From Chrysochromulina tobinii (lineage: Eukaryota; Haptophyta; Prymnesiales; Chrysochromulinaceae): a stretch of 11,394 nucleotides of DNA. The notes under the pieces are model-generated. The model made no database searches, was not told where the DNA came from, and was given only the letters and a program-made list of their open reading frames with translations. The position numbers were made by a program, and so were the translations under genes. Shown here piece after piece: positions 6,015 to 11,394 of this stretch (positions are counted from its first letter, which is position 1; every line of letters starts with the position of its first letter). The stretch covers positions 1 to 11,394 of the forward strand of contig JWZX01001068.1 of NCBI GenBank assembly GCA_001275005.1, given 5' to 3'.

Positions 6015-9000
6015 ACATTCGAGGGTACGCGGAAGGCGTCGCTATCCTCGTTTTCATCTGTGCGCTCACCGAGCCGCTCATCTTAGCGCATGCCGACGGA
6101 TTCACTAGCGCAGGGCTGCTTCTCCCAGCCCCAGCCACACCGCGGCCTCAAGCCATGCGCCTGGTCAGCCAACTCTGCGGTTGCATTGTCTCGTCGGCCC
6201 TCTACTTGCCGTTCATGATCGGGCAGTACTCTTCCGGCGCCATGCTTTTTGCCGCCCCGGTTGACTTCGCCCCACCACCACTTTCAATCGTGCGCTCACC
6301 AGCGGCCCGAGCTCGCGCTCTTTCCGTAGGAGCGCACTTTGTCTGGTGTACGCTTGCCGCGCTCGCGGACGGACCACTGTGCGATCCGGCAGCGCGTGCA
6401 GCCCTTTCTTGCCGCATGTTTCAGCCCCCGCATTCGAATCCGCTGGATGTGCCCCCCTCGGCCGCCGTGGAGTTCTCTTTCGGGGTCACCAAGCTGCGCA
6501 GTCTTCAACAACGGCCCGACCCCGATCACCCCCGCGCGGGGGCAGCTGCTCGCGCCCTACACGCTGCCACCCTCGCGGACGCGGCACTGCGGTCCGCTCT
6601 GGAGCTCGAAGGGGACGACCCACTGCTAGAGGGCTGGATCGATCGCATCACGCCCTTGGCTATAGGCGAGATCCCAGCATATCTACTCGAATCTCTCCCT
6701 GACTTTACCGACGCTCGTCTGGATGACGTCTCACTCAGCCCGGTCTTGCGACCGCTTGTCACCGATTGGTACCCGCTACCGCCTGAGCAACCGGGCGCAC
6801 CCCCCGAGGCGCCGCTCTGCCCGAAGGACGCCTTCGAGCTGCTCTTACCCGGGGGCGCAGCACGCCTCCGCGCTTGGTTCGACCATCAGCTGCGAGATCT
6901 GACTCACGTGCGCAACGAGCTCGCGCGCGGCGTCGCCCCGGGCTCCATCATTCGAGACCGCCCGAGCCCGATTGCCATCGGTCAATCGGAGTTTCGTGAT
7001 TGGGCGCGCGGCCGCGTCTGGGACTGCACCCTCGATCGTGGACCTTGTTGCGTCGTGGCCGACTTCCATCAGCCACCGCTCGAGATCGTCGACCGGGTCG
7101 AGGTAAAGGCTCGCCTCTCCCACTACCCCGACCAGTCTCTCGTTTCGCACCTACTCCTTGGTGCGCGTACGGATGCCGACGTCGAGCTGCAGTTCGTGCT
7201 GGTACCCCACCTCACCACGCTCCCGTTTGGCTTCAAGTCCGTGATGTCAGAGGTGGACCGACTCGAGGGCTATGGTTGGTACCGCTCCTTCGGCGCTATC
7301 CCTTTCGCGCCGATGTACCTTAACGGCCAGGGCGCTACGGCCCGCAAACTGGAGCCCGACCGCTGGCGGCGAACCACCGAGGGCGGTGGTCCGCGCCAGG
7401 CGACCTTCGACGCCGGCGGGATTCGTGCCCTATCCCTCAACGAGGCTGCGCGAATCTACCACATGCCCGAGCACTTTGTCTCCGACCGTAGGGAATCCTT
7501 CCTGGAGTGGCTGCGCCGGCGCGGCCTGCCGCGGGACAACCCTATTCCTCCGTCCGATGGACGCCGTCGGCCGACCAAGTGGCCGCCTGAGGTGAAGCCG
7601 ACACTCGAGAACGTCATGCGCGACATGGCCGTCCTGGGTCGAGCTGCCTCTCGCTGGCAGACTGCGCTCTACTGCTCCAACGACGACATTAAGGACTATT
7701 TCAACCATCTCGCTGTGGCTACCTCCGAGCTTAGCAAGGTGGGTATCCTCCTTGACCGTGCTGACGGGTCCGGCCCGCGCTTCATCTCCGAACGCGTCCT
7801 TGGCTTCGGCCTTCATGGGTCATCTAACTTGGCTCAGCGCTTCAGCGACTCCCTCGTTATCCTCTACTACGAGGATATGGACGCTGAGTACTTCGCCTCG
7901 GGGGCAGTCTACTCGGCTGCCGAGCTGGCTTGGCTCGAGTACCGGCTCGCGCTGCAGAGGCGTGAGGGCGAGCCCTGCGTCGACATCCGCCAGTGGACTG
8001 CTCCCCCCTCGGAGCGCCTCCCGGCCATTCCAGCGCCCGCTCGCCTGCGCGACATCCCTCCTGGCTATGTCTGCCCGCAACTGCGCCCGTACCGATGCTT
8101 CTTCTTCACGGATGACGCCCAGATGTTCGCCGTGGGTCCTAAACTCAAGATTATGTCCCTCCGGAATTGGCGCCGCCTGACCAATCGCATGCGTCTCCGC
8201 ATGGCCATAGCTGAGAAGCGGAGCCTCGGCACCTGGTGCAAGTGGATCGGGGTCCTCCTCATCCCCATCCTGGGCCTGGTGGTGGTCACGCGCGACAAGA
8301 TCTTGCGCGCAAGTGCCGCCATTGGTGAGGCGCTCGCCGATCGCCTGGAATTCCACGCTTATAGAGCCTTGTGTGGCCTCCTTGAGCACCTGCGATCCGT
8401 CAACCTTCGCGGACGCAACATCATGCACGGACTCTACCGCCCCCATGGCCCCGACGGCGCGTCCCGTGAGGGGCCTTCCGGCGTCGTCCGCTGCGACGCT
8501 TTGATGCGAGGACAGCTTAAGCGTTGGCAGTACATCCTTACCGACTCGTGTGGGGTCAGCGTGAAGCGCGCTCTCCTCCGCGAGAATCTTGAGACCTTGC
8601 CGTCTGTCTCACTCGAGCTCTTCTCGGACGCCTGCTATGCCGACGTCGCCACACCTGGGATGGGCGGCTACCTTCATGGCCTCTACTGGTACTTTCCAGT
8701 GCCGGCACCGGATGTACCCTACCTCTCGATACCGATCCTCGAGTTCCTGGGTGCAGCCTTCAACGTGCTTATGTTCTACCCCCACCTTCACCATCTCGGC
8801 TCGGCCTCCGCGCCCGCCTGGGTAGACCTTTACACCGATGCTCTCACCACCGCGCGCGTCTTGGCTGCGGAGTCTGCCAGGAGCGCCGTCATCGTTGAGG
8901 CCTACCAGCATCTTATCGCCTCACCCGAGTGGCGTTCGCTCTATGGGCGCCTTCGCGTCGCCCACCTTTACGGCGACGCCAATATCTTGGCCGACTTGAT

Positions 9001-9373
9001 CTCGCGCGCCCGCTGGGCTGAGTTCCGCCAACTCTGCGCGATGCTCGGAGTTCGACCTCAGCTTCTGGAGATCTCCACGGGAGTTGTGGAACTCTATCGC
9101 GTGGTCATCCGCTACCTGCGTGAACGATCCCACTTGGCAGCCACGGCTCGAGGCGTCTTCAACCCCCACCTCATCGGTGATCAACCCATAGCTCAGGATG
9201 CTGCCTCCAGTGCCGCCGATCGTTCCCCCTCGCTATCGTCCGCGTCTTCGCGAGATGGGGCGTCACGATGCCCAGCTACAAGGTGCTCAAGGCCGCCGTC
9301 GCAGGCCTGTCGCGCGCCTACCTTTCCTACTATGGACCCTACTCTCTTGCTCCCAAGCGCGCTGAGCCTATGA
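5969..9373 (+). CDS. ORF2: reverse transcriptase / RNase H polyprotein
   Basis: The protein is 1134 residues from the first ATG, and the frame is open without ATG back to 5840. It copies the element RNA into DNA and degrades the template. Residues 1 to about 450 have no domain I can name and include two hydrophobic stretches near the N-terminus. RT motif A is DIKDYFNHL with catalytic D573, motif B is GFGLHGSSNLAQRF (612-625), motif C is FTDD (713-716), and a KWIG...LVVV block follows as in motifs D/E. RNase H follows with D887 (FSDAC), E925 (ILEFLG), D957 (LYTDAL) and D1009 (LADLISR), the full acidic set. About 87 residues separate motifs B and C, which is longer than normal. The C-terminal tail is Ser/Ala/Pro-rich and overlaps the recombinase gene by 106 bases. 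No stop or frameshift interrupts the enzyme domains, so this part looks functional. Confidence 0.9.
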   Translation: MVATAVLALPDDQTVDIRGYAEGVAILVFICALTEPLILAHADGFTSAGLLLPAPATPRPQAMRLVSQLCGCIVSSALYLPFMIGQYSSGAMLFAAPVDFAPPPLSIVRSPAARARALSVGAHFVWCTLAALADGPLCDPAARAALSCRMFQPPHSNPLDVPPSAAVEFSFGVTKLRSLQQRPDPDHPRAGAAARALHAATLADAALRSALELEGDDPLLEGWIDRITPLAIGEIPAYLLESLPDFTDARLDDVSLSPVLRPLVTDWYPLPPEQPGAPPEAPLCPKDAFELLLPGGAARLRAWFDHQLRDLTHVRNELARGVAPGSIIRDRPSPIAIGQSEFRDWARGRVWDCTLDRGPCCVVADFHQPPLEIVDRVEVKARLSHYPDQSLVSHLLLGARTDADVELQFVLVPHLTTLPFGFKSVMSEVDRLEGYGWYRSFGAIPFAPMYLNGQGATARKLEPDRWRRTTEGGGPRQATFDAGGIRALSLNEAARIYHMPEHFVSDRRESFLEWLRRRGLPRDNPIPPSDGRRRPTKWPPEVKPTLENVMRDMAVLGRAASRWQTALYCSNDDIKDYFNHLAVATSELSKVGILLDRADGSGPRFISERVLGFGLHGSSNLAQRFSDSLVILYYEDMDAEYFASGAVYSAAELAWLEYRLALQRREGEPCVDIRQWTAPPSERLPAIPAPARLRDIPPGYVCPQLRPYRCFFFTDDAQMFAVGPKLKIMSLRNWRRLTNRMRLRMAIAEKRSLGTWCKWIGVLLIPILGLVVVTRDKILRASAAIGEALADRLEFHAYRALCGLLEHLRSVNLRGRNIMHGLYRPHGPDGASREGPSGVVRCDALMRGQLKRWQYILTDSCGVSVKRALLRENLETLPSVSLELFSDACYADVATPGMGGYLHGLYWYFPVPAPDVPYLSIPILEFLGAAFNVLMFYPHLHHLGSASAPAWVDLYTDALTTARVLAAESARSAVIVEAYQHLIASPEWRSLYGRLRVAHLYGDANILADLISRARWAEFRQLCAMLGVRPQLLEISTGVVELYRVVIRYLRERSHLAATARGVFNPHLIGDQPIAQDAASSAADRSPSLSSASSRDGASRCPATRCSRPPSQACRAPTFPTMDPTLLLPSALSL
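7346..8350 (+). other. Reverse transcriptase domain of ORF2
   Basis: The domain starts near KLEPDRWRRTTEGGGPR (residues 460-476), a basic block in the position of the finger motif. It includes catalytic D573 in motif A, the motif B loop at 612-625 and D715/D716 in FTDD, where most RTs have YxDD. The phenylalanine before TDD and the HGSSN loop fit a divergent DIRS-order enzyme. All three catalytic aspartates are present. Confidence 0.88.
8600..9010 (+). other. RNase H domain of ORF2
   Basis: Four acidic residues occur in the family order and contexts: D887 in LELFSDACYADVATPGMGG, E925 in IPILEFLGA, D957 in VDLYTDALTTARVLA and D1009 in ANILADLISRA. This arrangement, with a glycine pair after the first strand and N..AD..SR at the end, is typical of RNase H domains in DIRS-like and related retroelements. 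It directly follows the RT domain. Confidence 0.85.
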
Positions 9374-9522
9374 AATTCAGCATGGTTCGCGAGCTCTACG
9401 CGATCCCCTCTGCGGAGTCGTCTGCCACCCAGGTTGGAAGCATCCGATGGTGTGACTCCGACCACAATGTCTTCATGTTCCGTCGGCTCATCTGCGTGAT
9501 GATGGTCACTGCCTTCCGCCTC
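9268..9522 (+). CDS. ORF3 N-terminal part: tyrosine recombinase (before the frameshift)
   Basis: The ATG at 9268 opens 85 codons of recombinase-like sequence that end in VMMVTAFRL, where R84 matches the first catalytic arginine of tyrosine recombinases (TGLRxSE-like). The frame is open from 9181, without an earlier ATG, and is -1 relative to ORF2, so ORF2 and ORF3 overlap by 106 bases from this ATG. After 9522 this frame runs on to 9840 but loses family resemblance, while the -1 frame resumes it. A frameshift therefore lies at about 9520-9525, either a lesion, an assembly error or a programmed event. Confidence 0.75.
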
Positions 9523-10445
9523 GTAAGCCCGATCAGACCGGCGAGATCCACTGTCCTTTCAGCGTGGTCCTTACGTACCACCCGGACGACCCTATCAACG
9601 CCGCGGCCGCGCTGCGTGATATCGAGCTTCGCGTGGGTAGGTCCGTCACTAGCCGCAGCACGACCCCCCTATTCGCTGACGCTGCGGGTGAACCCTACTC
9701 CCACCACTTTCTTCATGCTCTTCTCCGAGCCGCACTCGCCCACCTTTACGGGAAGGCGGTCGCCGAGCTCTATTCGTTCCACTCCTTTCGATCGGGGCTC
9801 GCGTCAGCGCTCCATGCCGCCGGCGTGGAGGATGGGATGATCCAGCTTATATGCCGATGGATGTGCCCCGAATCGCTCCACGTCTACCGTAGGATGGGTG
9901 TCGCCGAGCACGAGGCCCTTATTCGAAGAGCCTCCGGATGCCACGTCGACTGTACCCAATCGGTCAACGTGCCGACAGTCGTCGGTGACCAGCACATGGC
10001 CGCCTTAACGGCCGAGTTCAGCCAACTCAAGGCGGCTGCTGAGATACAAGCCTACGAGCACGCAGTCCGCGCCGCGATGGACCCTTTCTCTCCTCAGGAG
10101 CCGCCTCGGAGAGACCGCCCCGCCGCGCTCACCGCGACGCGAATGATCCTTCCCGACGCCCCCAAACCTCCAGCGGAGCCCCTGGTCACTCTCGAGCCCA
10201 TAGGAGAGACCCCGACTGCCGGCGCTGAGCTGGCAGTCTGTCGAACCATGTGGCCAAGTTACCCCTGCGATGAGCTAGGTGGCCAAGGCTGGAGGATCCT
10301 TGTACTTTCGGCTACCCCGACCACGTCAACCATTCGCTTCACGCATGCGCGCCACCGCGGGCGCCGATACGAAGACATTCAGGTACAGACCAGCTCACTT
10401 ATGCTGATCAAGCCGCTCGATACGCTCGACCAACAGGGACCGTAG
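9522..10445 (+). CDS. ORF3 C-terminal part: tyrosine recombinase catalytic core and C-terminal domain
   Basis: Read in the -1 frame from the end of the N-terminal part, the sequence continues RKPDQTGEIHCPF and on through the catalytic core. The HxxR motif is HSFR (H172, R175 counting across both parts), followed by W198 in CRWM and the nucleophile Y207 in LHVYRRMG. With R84 in the N-terminal part this gives the R...HxxR...W...Y set used to cut and rejoin the circular cDNA into the genome. The joined length is about 392 residues, normal for the family plus a C-terminal extension. This frame is open from 9456 and the stop is TAG at 10443. B1 begins 12 bases after the stop. Confidence 0.85.
   Translation, partial: RKPDQTGEIHCPFSVVLTYHPDDPINAAAALRDIELRVGRSVTSRSTTPLFADAAGEPYSHHFLHALLRAALAHLYGKAVAELYSFHSFRSGLASALHAAGVEDGMIQLICRWMCPESLHVYRRMGVAEHEALIRRASGCHVDCTQSVNVPTVVGDQHMAALTAEFSQLKAAAEIQAYEHAVRAAMDPFSPQEPPRRDRPAALTATRMILPDAPKPPAEPLVTLEPIGETPTAGAELAVCRTMWPSYPCDELGGQGWRILVLSATPTTSTIRFTHARHRGRRYEDIQVQTSSLMLIKPLDTLDQQGP
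10251..10422 (+). other. Small C-terminal domain of the recombinase ORF (possibly chromo/SH3-like)
   Basis: About residues 329-386 read W-P-x-Y-x-C-x-E, then GGQGWRILVLSATP, IRFTHAR and GRRYEDIQVQTSSLMLI. Alternating hydrophobic strands, an opening tryptophan and a turn-rich pattern suggest a small beta-barrel such as a chromo-, Tudor- or SH3-like fold. In other retroelements such domains steer insertion to marked chromatin. I see the strand pattern but cannot assign a family. Confidence 0.35.
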
Positions 10446-10457
10446 GAGGCTCGCGCC

Positions 10458-10516
10458 ATGGCGAGCGTCCGCGGCATTCTAAATATTCAATCCCTTAACG
10501 AGCTCACGTACGAGAA
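10458..10516 (+). repeat. B1 split direct repeat
   Basis: These 59 bases are identical to 10799-10857. They contain the AT-rich core TTCTAAATATTCAATCCC in otherwise GC-rich DNA and the palindromes GAGCTC and CGTACG. Just upstream, GCTCGC (10449-10454) and GCGAGC (10461-10466) form a 6-bp inverted repeat across the repeat start, which B2 lacks on its left side. B1 begins 12 bases after the ORF3 stop. Confidence 0.9.
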
Positions 10517-10564
10517 GGTTACTTCTGTTTCAGATTTGTCTTCTCGCCGAGGAGCTCGGTAACC
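10517..10564. repeat. Inverted repeat at the B1/A2 boundary
   Basis: GGTTAC at 10517-10522 and GTAACC at 10559-10564 form a 6-bp inverted repeat around a 36-base loop. The left arm starts on the first base after B1, which marks the junction where the circular intermediate would be cut or joined. It is short enough to arise by chance. Confidence 0.35.
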
Positions 10565-10796
10565 ATGAAGGGCGGCTGGGCTGGGGCGAAGGTAGCTTCT
10601 ACGAGAAAGGCACCAGGGGGCGCCAGGCGCACACCCGCCACCAGTAGGAGATACGGTGGGGAGCGCACACACACAAGGGGGGTGGGACGGGCGTGACCGG
10701 AGTTGCCGATAGGCGCGCGGAGCGCGTCGTTTCGCACGCAGAGTCGTTTCCCCACAAGGGGAAATTCGCTCCTTGTCGCGCATCCACCATGCAGAA
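10517..10796 (+). repeat. A2 split direct repeat
   Basis: The sequence between B1 and B2 is 280 bases plus a gg at 10797-10798. Only its last 51 bases (10746-10796) can be matched to A1, because the window starts there. The first 229 bases are G-rich with a short CA run (10666-10675) and carry no gene. If A1 continues upstream, all 280 bases are A2. The segment includes the same 7-bp hairpin as A1 (10747-10764). Confidence 0.75.
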
Positions 10797-10798
10797 GG

Positions 10799-10857
10799 AT
10801 GGCGAGCGTCCGCGGCATTCTAAATATTCAATCCCTTAACGAGCTCACGTACGAGAA
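10799..10857 (+). repeat. B2 split direct repeat (right end of the element)
   Basis: This exact 59-base copy of B1 follows the A2 end after two bases (gg). After CGAGAA the two copies diverge at once, B1 into A2 (ggttac) and B2 into flanking DNA (aggggg), so 10857 marks the right end of the element. The complete identity of B1 and B2 suggests a fairly recent insertion. Confidence 0.9.
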
Positions 10858-11003
10858 AGGGGGGATGCGGGAGAACCCACAATGGGGGGTCTCTCCGCCG
10901 TATGGGGGGAAGGGGATACCCAGGGGAAAGCCTTATAGGCACCCTGTCATGCGGTTCGTATGCCGCCCGCGCGCGGGCTGATGTTGCTCTATTCGGCGAG
11001 TGA
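10858..11003. other. G-rich right flank, no gene seen
   Basis: Directly after the element end lie several G runs: 10859-10864, 10869-10871, 10884-10889, 10904-10909, 10912-10915 and 10923-10926. They could fold into a G-quadruplex on the plus strand. I see no coding frame, tRNA or repeat matching the element here. This is presumably the insertion target DNA or part of an older repeat. Confidence 0.5.
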
Positions 11004-11394
11004 AGTATTGCCGGTCTCCGCCGGAGGCTCCTAGAATGTGCCGACAGTCTCCTGTCGGCGCTTTCGAATATCGATGCGCATCAGTTCTGGGAGTGTTATG
11101 TGTTGCTTCGGCACGGGCGCTCGCTCGCTCATGCTCCTGGCCATGTCCCTCGTCGAGATCACGGCGATGGGGCCGTCAAGCTCTACCTTAACTACTTCGG
11201 TTTATGTCCCGGCGGCAAGGCGCGCTGTGGCTGTGCTGACGCCGTTTAATTACATCGAGTCCGAGGGCCTTGTGTTCCCCCGGGGCGAGGTGTCCAAGTA
11301 CCCCACGCCGCTTCCCGACTACAAGATGAGACAGATTGACGATTACATTCATCAGGATCTTTCGGTTATGCTCCTTCCGAGTCCGTCGAAGATG
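11004..11394 (+). pseudogene. Coding-like fragment of unknown identity, frame change inside, runs off the window
   Basis: One plus-strand frame is open from 11004 to a TAA at 11247 and gives plausible protein text (SNIDAHQFWECYVLLRHG, KLYLNYFGLCPGGKARCGC). A second frame, open from 11035 to the window end, gives plausible text from about 11233 onward (TPFNYIESEGLVFPRGEV, DYKMRQIDDYIHQDLSVML). Protein-like character appears to move between frames around 11190-11245, which suggests a frameshift or splice. I do not recognise the family. It could be a host exon or a remnant of another mobile element. Confidence 0.35.
11040..11059. repeat. 7-bp perfect hairpin in the right flank
   Basis: GCCGACA (11040-11046) and TGTCGGC (11053-11059) pair perfectly around the loop GTCTCC. 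It lies at the start of the coding-like fragment, without a following T-run, so it does not look like a bacterial terminator. Its function is unknown and it may be chance. Confidence 0.4.

Larger units (their letters stand above)
1..10857 (+). mobile_element. Tyrosine-recombinase retrotransposon (DIRS order, PAT/Ngaro-like split direct repeats)
   Basis: All diagnostic parts are present on one strand: a large Gag-like ORF1, a reverse transcriptase/RNase H ORF2, a tyrosine recombinase ORF3 and terminal repeats in the order A1 (1-51) - genes - B1 (10458-10516) - A2 (ending 10796) - B2 (10799-10857). This arrangement is known for PAT- and Ngaro-type elements, which integrate as a closed circle through the recombinase instead of a DDE integrase. 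There are no LTRs, no DDE integrase and no aspartic protease motif. The RT and RNase H look intact, but the recombinase has a frameshift, so this copy may not move on its own. The right end is well defined by the end of B2. The left end is uncertain because A1 may continue upstream of the window. Confidence 0.9.

Noticed and set aside
5749-6108. Plus-strand open frame with Arg/Gly repeats overlapping the ORF2 start
   Set aside because: It has no ATG near its start, and the repeats are the same 39-bp array read in another frame, while ORF2 continues into RT.
9523-9562. A 40-base candidate intron (GTAAGC ... TTTCAG) at the recombinase frameshift
   Set aside because: Good-looking donor and acceptor, but the splice enters a third frame that stops at TGA 9617-9619 and does not reach the HxxR and Tyr motifs. 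A one-base indel explains the data better.
10487-10818. Several minus-strand open frames across B1/A2/B2
   Set aside because: They overlap non-coding terminal repeats, have Arg/Pro-rich text and no conserved motif.
1-10857. Reading the A and B repeats as LTRs or as a CRISPR-like array
   Set aside because: The repeats are two different pairs, each with two copies, in split order around a recombinase gene; there is no regular spacing and no integrase.
10930-10965. Possible tRNA T-arm (GCGG-TTCGTATG-CCGC)
   Set aside because: The loop is eight bases and no matching acceptor, D or anticodon arms are found around it.

Overview
This window is almost entirely one retrotransposon of the tyrosine-recombinase (DIRS/PAT/Ngaro) order, from about base 1 to base 10857, followed by about 540 bases of flanking DNA. 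The host is best read as a GC-rich eukaryote, probably a microbial one such as an alga or other protist. The element class is eukaryotic, no genes are preceded by Shine-Dalgarno sequences, and codons mostly end in C or G. I cannot name the species. Elements of this order with split direct repeats are known from green algae, nematodes, fungi and marine animals.

Layout: A1 repeat with a perfect hairpin (1-51), leader with a short uORF (44-106), ORF1 (155-5308), a stop-ridden connector (5309-5839), ORF2 (first ATG 5969, frame open from 5840, end 9373), a frameshifted tyrosine recombinase gene (9268-10445), then B1 (10458-10516), A2 (10517 or 10746 to 10796) and B2 (10799-10857). The order A1 - genes - B1 - A2 - B2 is the split-direct-repeat signature of PAT/Ngaro-like elements, and I see it directly in the sequence. 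A2 shows 280 bases between B1 and B2, but only its last 51 match the window start, so the left part of A1 probably lies upstream of this window.

The unusual part is ORF1. A 1717-residue Gag-like protein carries a CCCH-like cysteine/histidine cluster, an RGG box, an OTU-type cysteine-protease-like domain, a short zinc-knuckle-like motif and a C5-cytosine-methyltransferase-like domain of the phage type. ORF2 has intact reverse transcriptase motifs A, B and C and all four RNase H acidic residues. ORF3 has the R...HxxR...W...Y set of a tyrosine recombinase, interrupted by an apparent single-base frameshift just after the first arginine, and ends in a small domain of unassigned, possibly chromo/SH3-like, type.

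Expected cooperation, from the known biology of the order: ORF1 packages the RNA, ORF2 makes cDNA, the split repeats let it close into a circle, and the recombinase inserts the circle without an integrase-type target duplication. The OTU and methyltransferase domains may process or deubiquitinate proteins and mark or protect DNA, but that is inference. The right flank (10858-11394) is G-rich and then holds a fragmentary coding-like stretch of unknown identity.
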